From positions 1 to 64,000 of the forward strand of contig SSEL01000012.1 in NCBI GenBank assembly GCA_008012315.1: a DNA stretch of 64,000 nt, given 5' to 3'. Below are positions 1-9,252 of the stretch, piece by piece. The notes below the pieces were generated by a model. It was not told where the DNA came from. It ran no database searches and saw nothing but the letters and a program-made list of their open reading frames with translations. Source of the DNA: Rhodospirillaceae bacterium. GTDB taxonomy: Bacteria > Pseudomonadota > Alphaproteobacteria > Dongiales > Dongiaceae. Both the position numbers and the translations under genes were made by a program. Positions within the stretch are counted from its first letter, which is position 1, and each line of letters opens with the position of its first letter.

Positions 1-1374
1 GGCGGTGGTAGCGGCGGAAGTGGTGGGGGCGGTGCCGGTGGTGGTGCCGGTGCCGGTGGCGCTAGCGGCAATGGCAACGGCGGCAACCACGGTGCCGCTG
101 GTCCAGGCAAGGACAACAATCCAGGGGCAGAAAAAAGCGCTCAAGCTAAGGAAAAGGAGGACAAATCGACCAAAGCTGTACATGCAGAAAACAACAATGC
201 GAATGCTGCGTCTCCGGCAAAGGCGGCAGCGTCGATCGTGTCGGCAAGAACGATTACCCCGGAATCTCGGAGGAATAGTTTGACGCCGACTGACCGTGCT
301 TTGGCAAGGGAAGTGGTTGCCGCGAATGCATCGCCCGGTTTTCTTGCCGAGGCTCAGCATCTCGGCTTCGCCGTCATTGAATCGAAGCAACTGGCCAGCC
401 TTGGCTTTGCGGTTGCCCGGTTGGAAGCGCCGGCGACCACTGATGTGCAAAGCAGCATCGCATCACTTCAGGCGCGGTTCCCCGACGTTGCGATCGATGT
501 CAATCATGTCTATGCGCCGCAAGGCAGTTTCACGCTGGCGATGACCGATTTCCCCAAACAGGCCATACACTGGCCGAGTGTCGCTGGGGCCTGCAAGGTT
601 TCGGAGAAGATCGGCATGATCGATGGGCCGGTTGATTCTGACAGCGGGGGACTCACCGGCACCGATATCCATATCCGAGACTTTTCCAACCAGCTCTCAT
701 CGCCCCTTGCCGACAGCCATCACGGAACGGCGATTGCGACCCTTCTCGCCGGGCATAGTGCAGCCAGCCTGCTGCCGGGCACGCCCCTCTATGCAGCGAA
801 TATCTTTCGCCAGGATGCTGTGGGTGCCCCGGTGGCGACAGCGGTGGGATTCATTGAGGCCTTGAACTGGATGGGGCAGCAAGGCGTGACGGTGGTGAAT
901 GTTTCCCTGGCTGGCCCGCCGAACAATCTCATGCGGCAAGCCGTCCGGCGGGCGCTCGATCATGGCATGCAGATTGTCGCGGCGGTGGGCAATGACGAGC
1001 TTGACGGGGTTGAAAGATATCCCGCCGCCTATCCGGACGTCATCGGTGTCACGGCAGTCGATGAACGGCGAGCGGTTCTGCCGGAGGCCAATCGCGGCAC
1101 CTATGTATCCTTTGCCGCGCCGGGTGTTGATATCTGGGTGCCGGAAGGCGGGGTGTCCGCCGCGGGCGATCAGGCGGCGATTTCCGGCGATTACTTTACT
1201 GGCACTTCCTTCGCCACCACCTACGTCACAGCGACGCTGGCCATCGTGCAACGCGATGTCAAACGCTTGCGGGATACGGCGGAAGATCTCGGAGCGCCCG
1301 GCCGAGATCGCATTTACGGCTGGGGGCTGGTGCAAGCCGGCCCCGCCTGCCTGATGACGATCGGCCAAAAATAA
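1..1374 (+). CDS. S8 family subtilisin-like serine protease, 5' end missing
   Basis: The reading frame is open to the left window edge, so the gene starts outside. The visible N-terminal part (about 80 residues) is low-complexity, first Gly/Ser-rich and then Ala/Lys/Asn-rich, as in secreted or surface proteins. The subtilase domain follows: a catalytic Asp in KIGMIDGP (near position 620), His in SHHGTAIATLL (near 720) and Ser in GTSFATTYV (near 1205), so the full triad is present. Subtilases hydrolyse peptide bonds and members with such leaders usually act outside the cytoplasm. A GTG at 238 could be an internal start, but the composition upstream is clearly coding. The substrate is unknown and no immunity or processing partner is seen next door. 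Confidence 0.85.
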   Translation, partial: GGGSGGSGGGGAGGGAGAGGASGNGNGGNHGAAGPGKDNNPGAEKSAQAKEKEDKSTKAVHAENNNANAASPAKAAASIVSARTITPESRRNSLTPTDRALAREVVAANASPGFLAEAQHLGFAVIESKQLASLGFAVARLEAPATTDVQSSIASLQARFPDVAIDVNHVYAPQGSFTLAMTDFPKQAIHWPSVAGACKVSEKIGMIDGPVDSDSGGLTGTDIHIRDFSNQLSSPLADSHHGTAIATLLAGHSAASLLPGTPLYAANIFRQDAVGAPVATAVGFIEALNWMGQQGVTVVNVSLAGPPNNLMRQAVRRALDHGMQIVAAVGNDELDGVERYPAAYPDVIGVTAVDERRAVLPEANRGTYVSFAAPGVDIWVPEGGVSAAGDQAAISGDYFTGTSFATTYVTATLAIVQRDVKRLRDTAEDLGAPGRDRIYGWGLVQAGPACLMTIGQK

Positions 1375-1380
1375 GCTTTG

Positions 1381-1415
1381 CGGGAAGCAAGCTTGGCCTG
1401 CGAGGCCGCTTCCCG
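1381..1415 (+). terminator. Hairpin after the subtilase gene, probable terminator
   Basis: CGGGAAGC (1381-1388) pairs perfectly with GCTTCCCG (1408-1415). An inner stem GGCCT/AGGCC closes a 3-base loop, with a 6-base bulge on one side. It begins six bases after the subtilase stop. There is no clear T tract, so intrinsic termination is inferred from position and stem strength. I see no gene in the rest of 1416-1702. Confidence 0.5.
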
Positions 1416-1702
1416 ATGCTTCGACATCGTCTTGCTTATTGATACTCAGATGCGACATGTTCCGCATCGGATCACCGAGACCTCCGGCCCGGCGGATTTC
1501 ATGCTGGCACAAGAACGGACCTGTCCGCGGGAACGGTCGGCCGCAATCCGAGCAGCATCACAGTTGCGCCTCGCCAACACGGATTCGCGCGAGAAGACGG
1601 GTCATGCTAAAATTATCAACGATTGTTCGCCGGCAAGTCGAAAGATTGGTCCGGCTGCTGTTTGCTTACGCAACCGCCTAATGTTGCTCGGAAAGGCGGG
1701 CC

Positions 1703-3154
1703 ATGCAACCCGACCCTTCTCGAATTGGTGACGGTGTAGGCCATTCATTCAAGATCTGGCGCATCATCATCGTGTCGATCGGCAGCGCCCTTGCTGCGCT
1801 GGCGTTGTCGATGGCCGTGTCGATGGCCGGTGCGTCGCCGCGCCAGGCAGTCGTTCTCGATGTCGATGGCGTTATCGGTCCCGCAGCCGCGGATTACCTG
1901 GTCCGCGGCTTCGAGACCGTCAGGCCGGAAGAGACCGGCATCGTCATCTTACGGATGGATACGCCCGGCGGCCTCGACACATCGATGCGGAAAATCATTC
2001 GTGCCATCCTCGCATCGCCGGTGCCGGTCGCGACTTATGTTGCACCAGGTGGCGCCAGAGCCGCGAGCGCCGGCACCTATATCACTTATGCAAGCACCAT
2101 TGCCGCCATGGCACCCGGCACCAATCTTGGCGCCGCGACCCCAATACAATTGGGTGGTCCGCCAATGCTTCCAGGCAGCCAGCCGGAACAGCCGGGCGAA
2201 AAAGAGAAAGGCAGCGGAAGCGAGGATAAGCCGGCCGGCAAACCGGCCACCCAGCCAAGCCGGTTCGAGCCGACAGACGTCGAATCGCGCAAGATCATCA
2301 ACGATGCCGAGGCCTATATCCGTGGTCTTGCCGATCTCCATGGCCGCAACGCGGATTGGGCTGCCGAGGCGGTGCGGGCAGCAGTGAGCCTGCCGGCATC
2401 GGAGGCACTCAGGCTGCATGTAATCGACGTCGTCGCCGACGATATTCCCGACCTGCTTCGCAAGATTGACGGCAGGACCGTGACCCTTGCCGGCAAAACC
2501 CTGCGCCTGGCAACAGCCGATCTCGATATCGTGCATGTCGCGCCCGATTGGCGGACGCAACTGCTCACCATCCTCACCAATCCGAATATCGCCTATATCC
2601 TCCTGCTGCTGGGCGCTTACGGATTGTTTTTCGAATTCGCCAATCCGGGGATGGTGCTGCCGGGCATCATCGGCGCGATCGCACTCCTCCTCGCACTCTT
2701 TGCCTTCGGCCTGCTGCCGGTCAACTATGCCGGCGCCGGACTGGTGCTGCTCGGCATTGCCCTCATGGTTGCAGAGGCCTTTATCGGTTCCTTCGGGTTA
2801 ATCGGCATCGGCGGCATCATCGCTTTCGCGATGGGCTCGATCATGATGTTCCGCTCCAATGTGCCCGGCTTCGGCCTGTCGCTCTCCATCGTCTTCGCGG
2901 CGACGGCGGTGACAAGCGGGTTCTTTCTTCTGGTCCTCTCCATGCTTTGGCGGTCGCGGCGGCGGCCCGTCATTACCGGCAAAGAGGCATTGATCGGCGT
3001 CGAAGGGGAGGTCGTGACATGGCAGGGCGCGGCGGGGCTAGTCCGGGTACAGGGTGAGATATGGCAAGCTTCCGCACATCAGGCCTTGCAGGCCGGGATG
3101 CGGATCAGGGTCATCAGCCGGGAGGGGCTCGTTCTCACCGTCGGGCCCGTCTGA
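1703..3154 (+). CDS. Long-form NfeD membrane serine protease (ClpP-like domain plus OB-fold)
   Basis: The protein has 483 residues: an N-terminal membrane anchor (about 18-38), a ClpP/SppA-like protease domain (about 48-270), four or five transmembrane helices (about 290-420) and a C-terminal OB-fold (NfeD) domain. MDTPGGLDTSMRKI and RAASAGTYITYAS match the active-site blocks of the archaeal NfeD homolog PH1510, with the Ser in AASAGTY; a Lys in ESRKIINDAEAYI fits the Ser/Lys dyad. A Pro/Glu/Lys-rich insertion of about 40 residues separates the two halves. Family members cleave the hydrophobic tail of the partner slipin, which is encoded 54 bases downstream in the same direction. The start has a modest purine-rich leader. 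Confidence 0.9.
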   Translation: MQPDPSRIGDGVGHSFKIWRIIIVSIGSALAALALSMAVSMAGASPRQAVVLDVDGVIGPAAADYLVRGFETVRPEETGIVILRMDTPGGLDTSMRKIIRAILASPVPVATYVAPGGARAASAGTYITYASTIAAMAPGTNLGAATPIQLGGPPMLPGSQPEQPGEKEKGSGSEDKPAGKPATQPSRFEPTDVESRKIINDAEAYIRGLADLHGRNADWAAEAVRAAVSLPASEALRLHVIDVVADDIPDLLRKIDGRTVTLAGKTLRLATADLDIVHVAPDWRTQLLTILTNPNIAYILLLLGAYGLFFEFANPGMVLPGIIGAIALLLALFAFGLLPVNYAGAGLVLLGIALMVAEAFIGSFGLIGIGGIIAFAMGSIMMFRSNVPGFGLSLSIVFAATAVTSGFFLLVLSMLWRSRRRPVITGKEALIGVEGEVVTWQGAAGLVRVQGEIWQASAHQALQAGMRIRVISREGLVLTVGPV

Positions 3155-3208
3155 CCGGCGAGGACAAAGGAACTGCGCAAGGCAAAAGAACGGTAGGGAG
3201 ATGACACC

Positions 3209-3985
3209 ATGCTCACCGCTGTTGTAACCTTCGGCATCATCATCGTTGCCAGCCTGGTCATCCTCAGTTCGGCCATCCGGATTTTGCGCGAATATGAGCG
3301 CGGCGTCATGTTCACGCTCGGCCGCTATACCGGCACCAAGGGGCCGGGACTCATTTTGATGGTGCCGATTGTGCAGCAAATGGTTCGTGTCGATCTGCGG
3401 ATCGTGGTGGATGATGTGCCGCCGCAGGACGTGATCTCGCGGGACAATGTCTCGGTCAAGGTGAACGCCGTCATCTATTTCCGCGTCGTCGATGCGGAGC
3501 GGGCGATCATCCAGGTGAGAAACTACATGGAGGCAACCAGCCAGCTGTCGCAAACGACCTTGCGCTCCGTTCTCGGCAAGCACGATCTCGACGAAATGCT
3601 CGCCGAACGAGACCGGCTCAATGTCGATATCCAGGATGTGCTGGACAAGCAAACGGACGCCTGGGGCATCAAGGTTTCCAACGTCGAAATCAAGCGCATT
3701 GACCTCGATGACAGCATGATCCGGGCGATCGCCCGCCAGGCCGAGGCGGAGCGCACCCGCCGGGCCAAGATCATCAATGCCGAAGGCGAGCAGCAGGCGG
3801 CGCAGAAACTGCTCGATGCGGCGCGCATCCTGGCCCCCCTCCCACAGGCAATGCAGCTTCGTTATCTGGCGACGCTTTTCGATATTGCCGGCGAACGCAG
3901 CTCCACCATCGTGTTCCCATTCCCGATCGATTTGCTGCAGGCATGGGCGGCACAGAAACCGACAGCGGACACCGAGGGTGGCTAA
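3209..3985 (+). CDS. Slipin, stomatin/prohibitin (SPFH) family membrane protein
   Basis: The protein has 258 residues with an N-terminal hydrophobic hairpin (about 1-25), an SPFH domain (about 27-200) starting at EYERGVMFTLGRY, and an alpha-helical Ala/Glu/Gln-rich stretch (about 175-215) typical of oligomerising stomatins. The hydrophobic patch VFPFPIDLL near the C terminus resembles the segment cut by NfeD proteases. It sits 54 bases behind the NfeD gene, the classic nfeD-slipin operon. Slipins form membrane rings linked to membrane microdomains and protein quality control. The start is preceded by GTAGGGAG at good spacing. Confidence 0.9.
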   Translation: MLTAVVTFGIIIVASLVILSSAIRILREYERGVMFTLGRYTGTKGPGLILMVPIVQQMVRVDLRIVVDDVPPQDVISRDNVSVKVNAVIYFRVVDAERAIIQVRNYMEATSQLSQTTLRSVLGKHDLDEMLAERDRLNVDIQDVLDKQTDAWGIKVSNVEIKRIDLDDSMIRAIARQAEAERTRRAKIINAEGEQQAAQKLLDAARILAPLPQAMQLRYLATLFDIAGERSSTIVFPFPIDLLQAWAAQKPTADTEGG

Positions 3986-4089
3986 GGGGACAGGCAAGCG
4001 CGGTCCTGCTATGCTTGGCGGACTGCCGAAAGAGCGGGCCGCGACATCGGCCAATACCGACCGGGACAACGAGAGCGAGGGAACGCATT

Positions 4090-5469
4090 ATGTCCATCAA
4101 ATTCGATGCCATTGTCATCGGCACGGGCCAATCGGGTCCATCCCTGGCGCAGCGCTTTTCGAAGGAAGGCCTGCGCACCGCCATCATCGAGCGCAAGGAT
4201 TTCGGCGGCACCTGTGTCAATACCGGATGCATTCCCACGAAGACGCTCGTTGCGAGCGCCTATGTCGCCCATATGGCGCGGCGGGCAAGGGAATATGGCG
4301 TGGATATAGGCGGGCCGGTCAATGTCGACATGAAGGCGGTCAAAAGCCGTAAGGACGAGATCGTCGCGGCGTCACGCAACGGTGTCACACATTGGATGGA
4401 AGGTTTGGCGCATGCCACGGTCTATCGCGGCCACGCCCGTTTCACCGGGCCGCGGCGTGTGACCGTCAATGGCGAGGAACTCGAAGCCGACAAGGTCATC
4501 ATCAATACGGGCGGGCGTGCCTTCATTCCCGGCATGCCGGGGCTTGATCGCGTCCCCTATTGGACCAACAGCACGATGATGGAAGTGGATTTCCTGCCTG
4601 AACACCTTCTAATCGTGGGCGGCAGTTATGTCGGCCTGGAATTCGCGCAGATCTATCGCCGCTTCGGTGCCCGCGTGACGGTGGTGGAGATGGCCAGCCG
4701 CCTGATCGCCCGGGAGGATCCGGATGTTTCCGAGGCCATTCGTGAGATCCTTGAAGTTGAAGGCATCGACGTGCGCATGAATGCCAAGTGCCTGTCGGTC
4801 GACAGGAGCGGGGAGCGGATCGTGATGCAGCTCGATTGCTATGACGGTGCACCCCGTATCGAGGGCAGCCATCTCCTGCTCGCCGTCGGCCGTCGGCCGA
4901 ACACGGACGATCTCGGGCTCGACCAAGCCGGGGTGAAAACCGATGCGAAAGGCTTCATCATTGTCGATGATCAGTGCCGCACGAATGTCGCGGGCGTCTG
5001 GGCGATCGGTGACGTGAATGGCCGCGGGGCCTTTACGCATACCTCCTACAATGACTTCGAGATCGTCGCGGCAAACATCTTTGACAATGATCCACGCCGT
5101 ATCTCCGATCGCATCCCGTGTTACGCCCTTTTCACGGATCCGCCGCTCGGTCGCGCGGGGATGACGGAACAAGACGTGCGGGCAAAGGGCATCAAAGCGC
5201 TCGCCGCGAAACGGATGATGACATCCGTCGGGCGGGCCCGCGAGCGCGGGGAGACGCAGGGGTTCATGAAGATTGTGGTGGATGCGGCGACGAAGCGGGT
5301 GCTGGGTGCCGCGATCCTCGGTGTCGGCGGCGACGAGGTGGTGCATGCCTGCCTCGACGTGATGGCTGCCGGCGCGCCCTATACGGCGATCTCGCGCAGC
5401 GTGCATATCCACCCGACTGTCGCCGAGTATCTTCCGACATTGCTGGGCGATCTCAAGCCTCTCGCCTAA
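4090..5469 (+). CDS. Class I pyridine nucleotide-disulfide oxidoreductase (MerA/Lpd-like)
   Basis: The protein has 459 residues. FAD-binding GTGQSGPSLAQRF lies at the N terminus, followed by the redox disulfide motif GTCVNTGCIPTKT (CxxxxC), an NAD(P)-binding fold (IVGGSYVGLEFAQ), a second FAD motif (GVWAIGDVNG) and a C-terminal dimer domain ending in HIHPTVAEYLPTLLG with the conserved His-Pro. These match dihydrolipoamide dehydrogenase/mercuric reductase relatives. No N-terminal heavy-metal domain, no C-terminal Cys pair and no 2-oxo-acid dehydrogenase genes are nearby, so the substrate is open. The ATG at 4090 follows GAGCGAGGGA and begins exactly at the FAD motif, so I prefer it to start codons further upstream that would overlap the slipin gene. 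Confidence 0.88.
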   Translation: MSIKFDAIVIGTGQSGPSLAQRFSKEGLRTAIIERKDFGGTCVNTGCIPTKTLVASAYVAHMARRAREYGVDIGGPVNVDMKAVKSRKDEIVAASRNGVTHWMEGLAHATVYRGHARFTGPRRVTVNGEELEADKVIINTGGRAFIPGMPGLDRVPYWTNSTMMEVDFLPEHLLIVGGSYVGLEFAQIYRRFGARVTVVEMASRLIAREDPDVSEAIREILEVEGIDVRMNAKCLSVDRSGERIVMQLDCYDGAPRIEGSHLLLAVGRRPNTDDLGLDQAGVKTDAKGFIIVDDQCRTNVAGVWAIGDVNGRGAFTHTSYNDFEIVAANIFDNDPRRISDRIPCYALFTDPPLGRAGMTEQDVRAKGIKALAAKRMMTSVGRARERGETQGFMKIVVDAATKRVLGAAILGVGGDEVVHACLDVMAAGAPYTAISRSVHIHPTVAEYLPTLLGDLKPLA

Positions 5470-5614
5470 CGCGTGTCACGACCCGACTGTGCCGTCGCTG
5501 CGTCACCGCGGGAAGTGTCGAAGCTTTCCATATGCCCGGTAAGTTGCCAGGTGCTGTTGCCTTCGAAAATCACGCGATAAGCTGCTGCCGGACAGATCAG
5601 CAGGGAGCCGGCGC

Positions 5615-5971
5615 GTGCCATCCGCGATTCCGCGCCTCGCCGGTGTCAATGGCCCCTATACCGTCGTGCTGGGTGCCGCCGCCTATACGGCGGTCGGTGG
5701 CGGCAGCGACGAAGGCTATCCGGTCCTGCGGCATATCCGGAGCCTGATCGATGGCGAGATCATCTGGGCGCCGGCCATCGAAGGCGGGGTCGTGCTGTCG
5801 ACCCGTGGCGGCGATTTCCAACTGGATATCGGCCAGGACATCTCGATCGGCTACCTGGACCATTCCAAGACCACCGTCGAATTGTACCTGCAGGAGACCT
5901 TTACCTTCCGCGTGCTGACAACCGAGGCCGCGGTGGTGCTGGCGCCCGGTGAGAAGTCCGGGGAGAAATAG
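5615..5971 (+). pseudogene. 5'-truncated encapsulin (linocin M18-like) shell protein
   Basis: About 118 residues match, from memory, only the C-terminal part of bacterial family 1 encapsulins: VNGPYTVVLGAAAYTAVGG, EGYPVLRHIRSLIDG, WAPAIEGGVVLSTRGGDF, IGQDISIGYLDH, VELYLQETFTFRVLT. Full-length encapsulins have about 265-270 residues, so roughly the first 150 are missing. The 145 bases upstream contain an in-frame stop (5540-5542) and no recognisable encapsulin sequence. The GTG at 5615 is simply the first start codon in the remnant. No cargo gene (DyP peroxidase, ferritin-like protein) is adjacent. It is most likely a decaying fragment; expression as a short protein cannot be excluded. Confidence 0.8.
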
Positions 5972-5997
5972 GGGCGCGGGAAGCGGGCTCTGATCCG

Positions 5998-7059
5998 CTA
6001 TGTCCGATGAGCCTCAGCGAACGGCTCGTTCATTGTCCTGTAGAAATGAGTCGGCTGGTCGTCGCTGGGGCGGCGGTTGAACTGCCGCCGGTAGCAGCGC
6101 GAGAAATGCGAGGGTGAGGCGAAGCCGATGGCGCTGGCGACTTCGTTGATCGCCAGATGGGTGGATTGCAGCAGCCGGCGGGCATGCCAGAGGCGCTGCA
6201 CGGCGTGGAATTCCAGCGGCGTCATGTCGACATGACGGCGGAACAGGCGTTGAAGCTGCCGCGTGGTGATGCCGACATGGCTGGCGATATCGAGCGAGGT
6301 GATTTTCTCCTCGATACGGGTCTGCATGAACTCGATGGCGCGGCGCAAGGTGCCGTTATCGATCTCGAGACCGCTTTGCTGCTGTTCGAAACCTTCGCGG
6401 ATACGTTCACAATTCAACTGGTCGGCCAGGCGCCGGCAGACGGCAGCGCCGCAGATCCGCTGGATGATGGCAAGGGCGAGGTCCAGCGAGCTCCTGTTGC
6501 CGCTGCAGGTGAGGATGCGCTCATCGAAGGCGAAGAGGCGGTCCTGGAAGTCCACCGCCGGATAGCGCCGCTTGAGCACACCGATATCGGTCCAGGGTGC
6601 GGCGCATCTGTGGCGATCGAGCAGGCCCGACCGGGCCAAAGCGTGGCAGGCCATGCCGCCGGCGATCACCATGGCGCCGGTGAAGAATTGCTGCCGGAGC
6701 CAGTGCAGCAGCGATTTATCCGCCTGCCTTGCGGCAGCCTCACCGCCGAGCAGGATCAGGTTGCGGCTCCATTGCATGTCGTGGGTGTCATGCGTCGGCG
6801 TGACGGCCATGCCATTTGAGGCGATGACCGTCCGGCCCCCGGGGGTGGAGAGCCGGCAGGTAAAGGAGACTGTGCTTTGCAGCAGATTGGCGAGATCGAA
6901 GGTCTCGGTGAAGCTGGAGAGGTCGAAGAGATCGAAACCATCGAGCACCACGAGGTCGATGGCGACGCGGCCGCTGGTATCCCGGATCAGCGGCAGCATC
7001 TCGTCGTCGGGCGACCGGTTCGCCAGCTCGCCATAGGTGATGGTCGGAAAATAGGTCAT
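5998..7059 (-). CDS. GlxA-type AraC regulator with DJ-1/PfpI-like N-terminal domain
   Basis: The N-terminal half (about 25-200) has the DJ-1/PfpI-like class I amidotransferase fold typical of GlxA/ArgR-like regulators (IDLVVLDGFDLFDLSSFTE). The C-terminal third holds two AraC helix-turn-helix motifs (ITSLDIASHVGITTRQLQRLF and LAINEVASAIGFASPSHFSRCYRR). Such regulators control transport or catabolism of quaternary amines, arginine and related compounds. The gene lies 45 bases downstream of the aldehyde dehydrogenase gene on the same strand, so the two may be co-transcribed. I chose the ATG at 7059; a TTG at 7089 would add ten residues. The effector cannot be read from the sequence. Confidence 0.88.
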   Translation of the reverse strand: MTYFPTITYGELANRSPDDEMLPLIRDTSGRVAIDLVVLDGFDLFDLSSFTETFDLANLLQSTVSFTCRLSTPGGRTVIASNGMAVTPTHDTHDMQWSRNLILLGGEAAARQADKSLLHWLRQQFFTGAMVIAGGMACHALARSGLLDRHRCAAPWTDIGVLKRRYPAVDFQDRLFAFDERILTCSGNRSSLDLALAIIQRICGAAVCRRLADQLNCERIREGFEQQQSGLEIDNGTLRRAIEFMQTRIEEKITSLDIASHVGITTRQLQRLFRRHVDMTPLEFHAVQRLWHARRLLQSTHLAINEVASAIGFASPSHFSRCYRRQFNRRPSDDQPTHFYRTMNEPFAEAHRT

Positions 7060-7103
7060 GCCAGGATCGCTTAGATGCTGTTGCCGCAAGCGGTGCCGAT
7101 CGA

Positions 7104-8600
7104 TCAGGTCATCGTCGGCATGATGAATTCGGCGCCGGCGCGGATGCCGGTCGGCCAGCGCGAGGTGACGGTCTTCAGCTTGGTGTAGAAGCGCACCCCT
7201 TCCGGGCCATGCATGTGGTGATCGCCGAACAGCGAGCGCTTCCAGCCGCCGAAGCTGTTGAAGGCCATCGGCACCGGGATCGGCACATTGATGCCGACCA
7301 TGCCGACCTTGATCTTGGCGGCGAAATCGCGGGCGGCATCGCCATCACGGGTGAAGATCGCCGTGCCGTTGCCGTATTCGTGGTCGTTCACCAGCTTGAT
7401 CGCGGTGGCGTAATCCGGCACCCGCAGCACCGAGAGGACCGGACCGAAGATCTCTTCCTGGTAGATCCGCATGCCCGAGGTCACGTTGTCGAACAGGCAG
7501 CCGCCGAGGAAATAGCCGTTCTCATAGCCTTGCAGCTTCAGGTCGCGGCCATCGACCACCAGCTTGGCGCCTTCCTGGACGCCGAGATCGACATAGCCCT
7601 TCACCTTGTCATAATGTTGCCTGGTGACCAGCGGGCCCATTTCGGCTTCCGGATCGGTGCCCGGCGCCACCTTGAGGCCGCGCACCCGCGGGGTCAGCTT
7701 CTCGATCAGCGTGTCGCCGACCTTGTCGCCGACCGCCACCGCCACCGAGATCGCCATGCAGCGCTCGCCGGCCGAGCCGTAGCCGGCCCCCATCAGCGCG
7801 TCGGTCGCCTGGTCCATATCGGCATCCGGCATGACGATCATGTGGTTCTTGGCACCGCCCAGAGCCTGGACGCGCTTATTATGCGCCGTGCCGGTGTGAT
7901 AGATGTATTCGGCGATCGGGGTCGAGCCGACGAAGCTGACCGCCTGGATCTCCGGATGGGCGAGGATCGCATCCACCGCTTCCTTGTCGCCATTGACGAC
8001 GTTGAACACGCCATCCGGCAGGCCGGCTTTCTTCAGCAGTTCGGCCATGAACAGCGAGGCGCTGGGCACGCGTTCCGAGGGCTTCAGGATGAAGGTGTTG
8101 CCGCAGGCCAGGGCGACCGGGAACATCCACATCGGCACCATGGCGGGGAAGTTGAACGGCGTGATGCCGGCAACGACGCCGAGCGGTTGGCGGATCGCCC
8201 AGCTATCGACATTGGTGCCGACATTCTCGCTGAACTCGCCCTTCAGCAGTTGCGGGATGCCGCAGGCGAATTCGACGACTTCGAGGCCGCGCATGGACGA
8301 GCCCCGGGCATCGCTCAGTACCTTGCCGTGTTCGGCGGTGACGAGCGCGGCCATCTTGTCGAGATTCTGCTCCAGCAGGTCCTTGAAGCGGAACAGGACG
8401 CGCGAGCGTTGCAGCGGCGTCACGGCCGACCAGGTCTTGAAGGCTTCGGCGGCCACCTTCACCGCGGCATCGAGCTCCGACTTGCTGGCCAGCGCCACCT
8501 TGGCCTGGACCTCGCCCGTCGCCGGGTTGAACACATCGCTGAAACGGTTGCTGGTGCCGGCGACTTCCTTGCCGCCGATGAAATGGGGAATGGTACGCAT
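7104..8600 (-). CDS. mmsA: CoA-acylating methylmalonate-semialdehyde dehydrogenase
   Basis: This 498-residue aldehyde dehydrogenase opens with the MmsA/IolA-type start [15 protein letters not shown] and has the expected length. Visible motifs are [14 protein letters not shown] (NAD fold), [15 protein letters not shown], the catalytic Cys in [11 protein letters not shown], and a C-terminal [19 protein letters not shown] block characteristic of this subfamily. The enzyme converts methylmalonate semialdehyde (and malonate semialdehyde) to propionyl-CoA (acetyl-CoA) with NAD and CoA, in valine, beta-alanine or inositol breakdown. No other valine or inositol genes are adjacent. The downstream AraC gene may belong to the same transcript. 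Confidence 0.93.
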   Translation of the reverse strand: MRTIPHFIGGKEVAGTSNRFSDVFNPATGEVQAKVALASKSELDAAVKVAAEAFKTWSAVTPLQRSRVLFRFKDLLEQNLDKMAALVTAEHGKVLSDARGSSMRGLEVVEFACGIPQLLKGEFSENVGTNVDSWAIRQPLGVVAGITPFNFPAMVPMWMFPVALACGNTFILKPSERVPSASLFMAELLKKAGLPDGVFNVVNGDKEAVDAILAHPEIQAVSFVGSTPIAEYIYHTGTAHNKRVQALGGAKNHMIVMPDADMDQATDALMGAGYGSAGERCMAISVAVAVGDKVGDTLIEKLTPRVRGLKVAPGTDPEAEMGPLVTRQHYDKVKGYVDLGVQEGAKLVVDGRDLKLQGYENGYFLGGCLFDNVTSGMRIYQEEIFGPVLSVLRVPDYATAIKLVNDHEYGNGTAIFTRDGDAARDFAAKIKVGMVGINVPIPVPMAFNSFGGWKRSLFGDHHMHGPEGVRFYTKLKTVTSRWPTGIRAGAEFIMPTMT

Positions 8601-8756
8601 GGGGAGCCTCGCGCGCTTAAATGATCTGACCAGATTGACCCGCCCGGCGTCAGCCCGGGCAATCGCCTTGAATACTAAAGGTTAAGCCGCCTCGGTCAAG
8701 ATATTAATCTAAGTGATCGATATTTTTAACAGTCGGATTTGCCATGATGTAGGGGG

Positions 8757-8804
8757 TGTAGGGCGCCCCATAACGTGAGATTCCGGGGCCATAACGTGAG
8801 ATTC
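8757..8804. repeat. Left copy of the island-flanking terminal repeat (site 1)
   Basis: The block begins TGTAGGGCGCC and carries two exact copies of CCATAACGTGAGATTC (8768-8783 and 8789-8804) 21 bases apart. Bases 8759-8784 are the reverse complement of 39608-39633 with one mismatch in 26. The bases after the second copy (to about 8822) also resemble those after 39657. This looks like one end of a transposon-like unit. Apart from this repeat I see no gene in 8601-9252, only short ORFs with no recognisable product. Confidence 0.75.
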
Positions 8805-9252
8805 GTCATAGTTGTTAATGAACTAGTTGGTGCTCAGGAGCCCGTTCATGAGAATAAAATCATAAAAAGTCATTAATATGCGATTGGGCATATCTTTCGG
8901 TAACGGAAAGGCAGCCCCTTACGAAGCTGACATTTAGGACGGGGTTAAGACACTAGGTGTTTAGTCTCGGCATTTGATGAATCTGATTCATGTCCGAAGC
9001 TGAACCAAATTTTTCATTCAGTTGCGACTAAAGCATAACCACTTTTGCGTGCGGCTGAATCTTCGGACAACAAGGGATGAGAGTTACTAGAGGCCATGTC
9101 GACCGGTTTTCGAACGGCCAACTTCGCCCGTTCCGTCTGCGCTTTGCCTCGTAGGGCACGCATGTCTTCGGTACTACTTGTTCCCCAGTTAGGTTGCAGG
9201 GCCAATACAAGACATTTAACGAACCGTTGTCGGGCCGCACAGGGATTTGCCG

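Noticed and set aside
697..1512. A 271-codon minus-strand ORF across the subtilase end
   Set aside because: Antisense to the catalytic domain with no recognisable features.
7209..8624. A 471-codon plus-strand ORF opposite mmsA
   Set aside because: His/Arg/Asp/Ala-rich shadow of a GC-rich gene on the other strand; no motif and no ribosome site.
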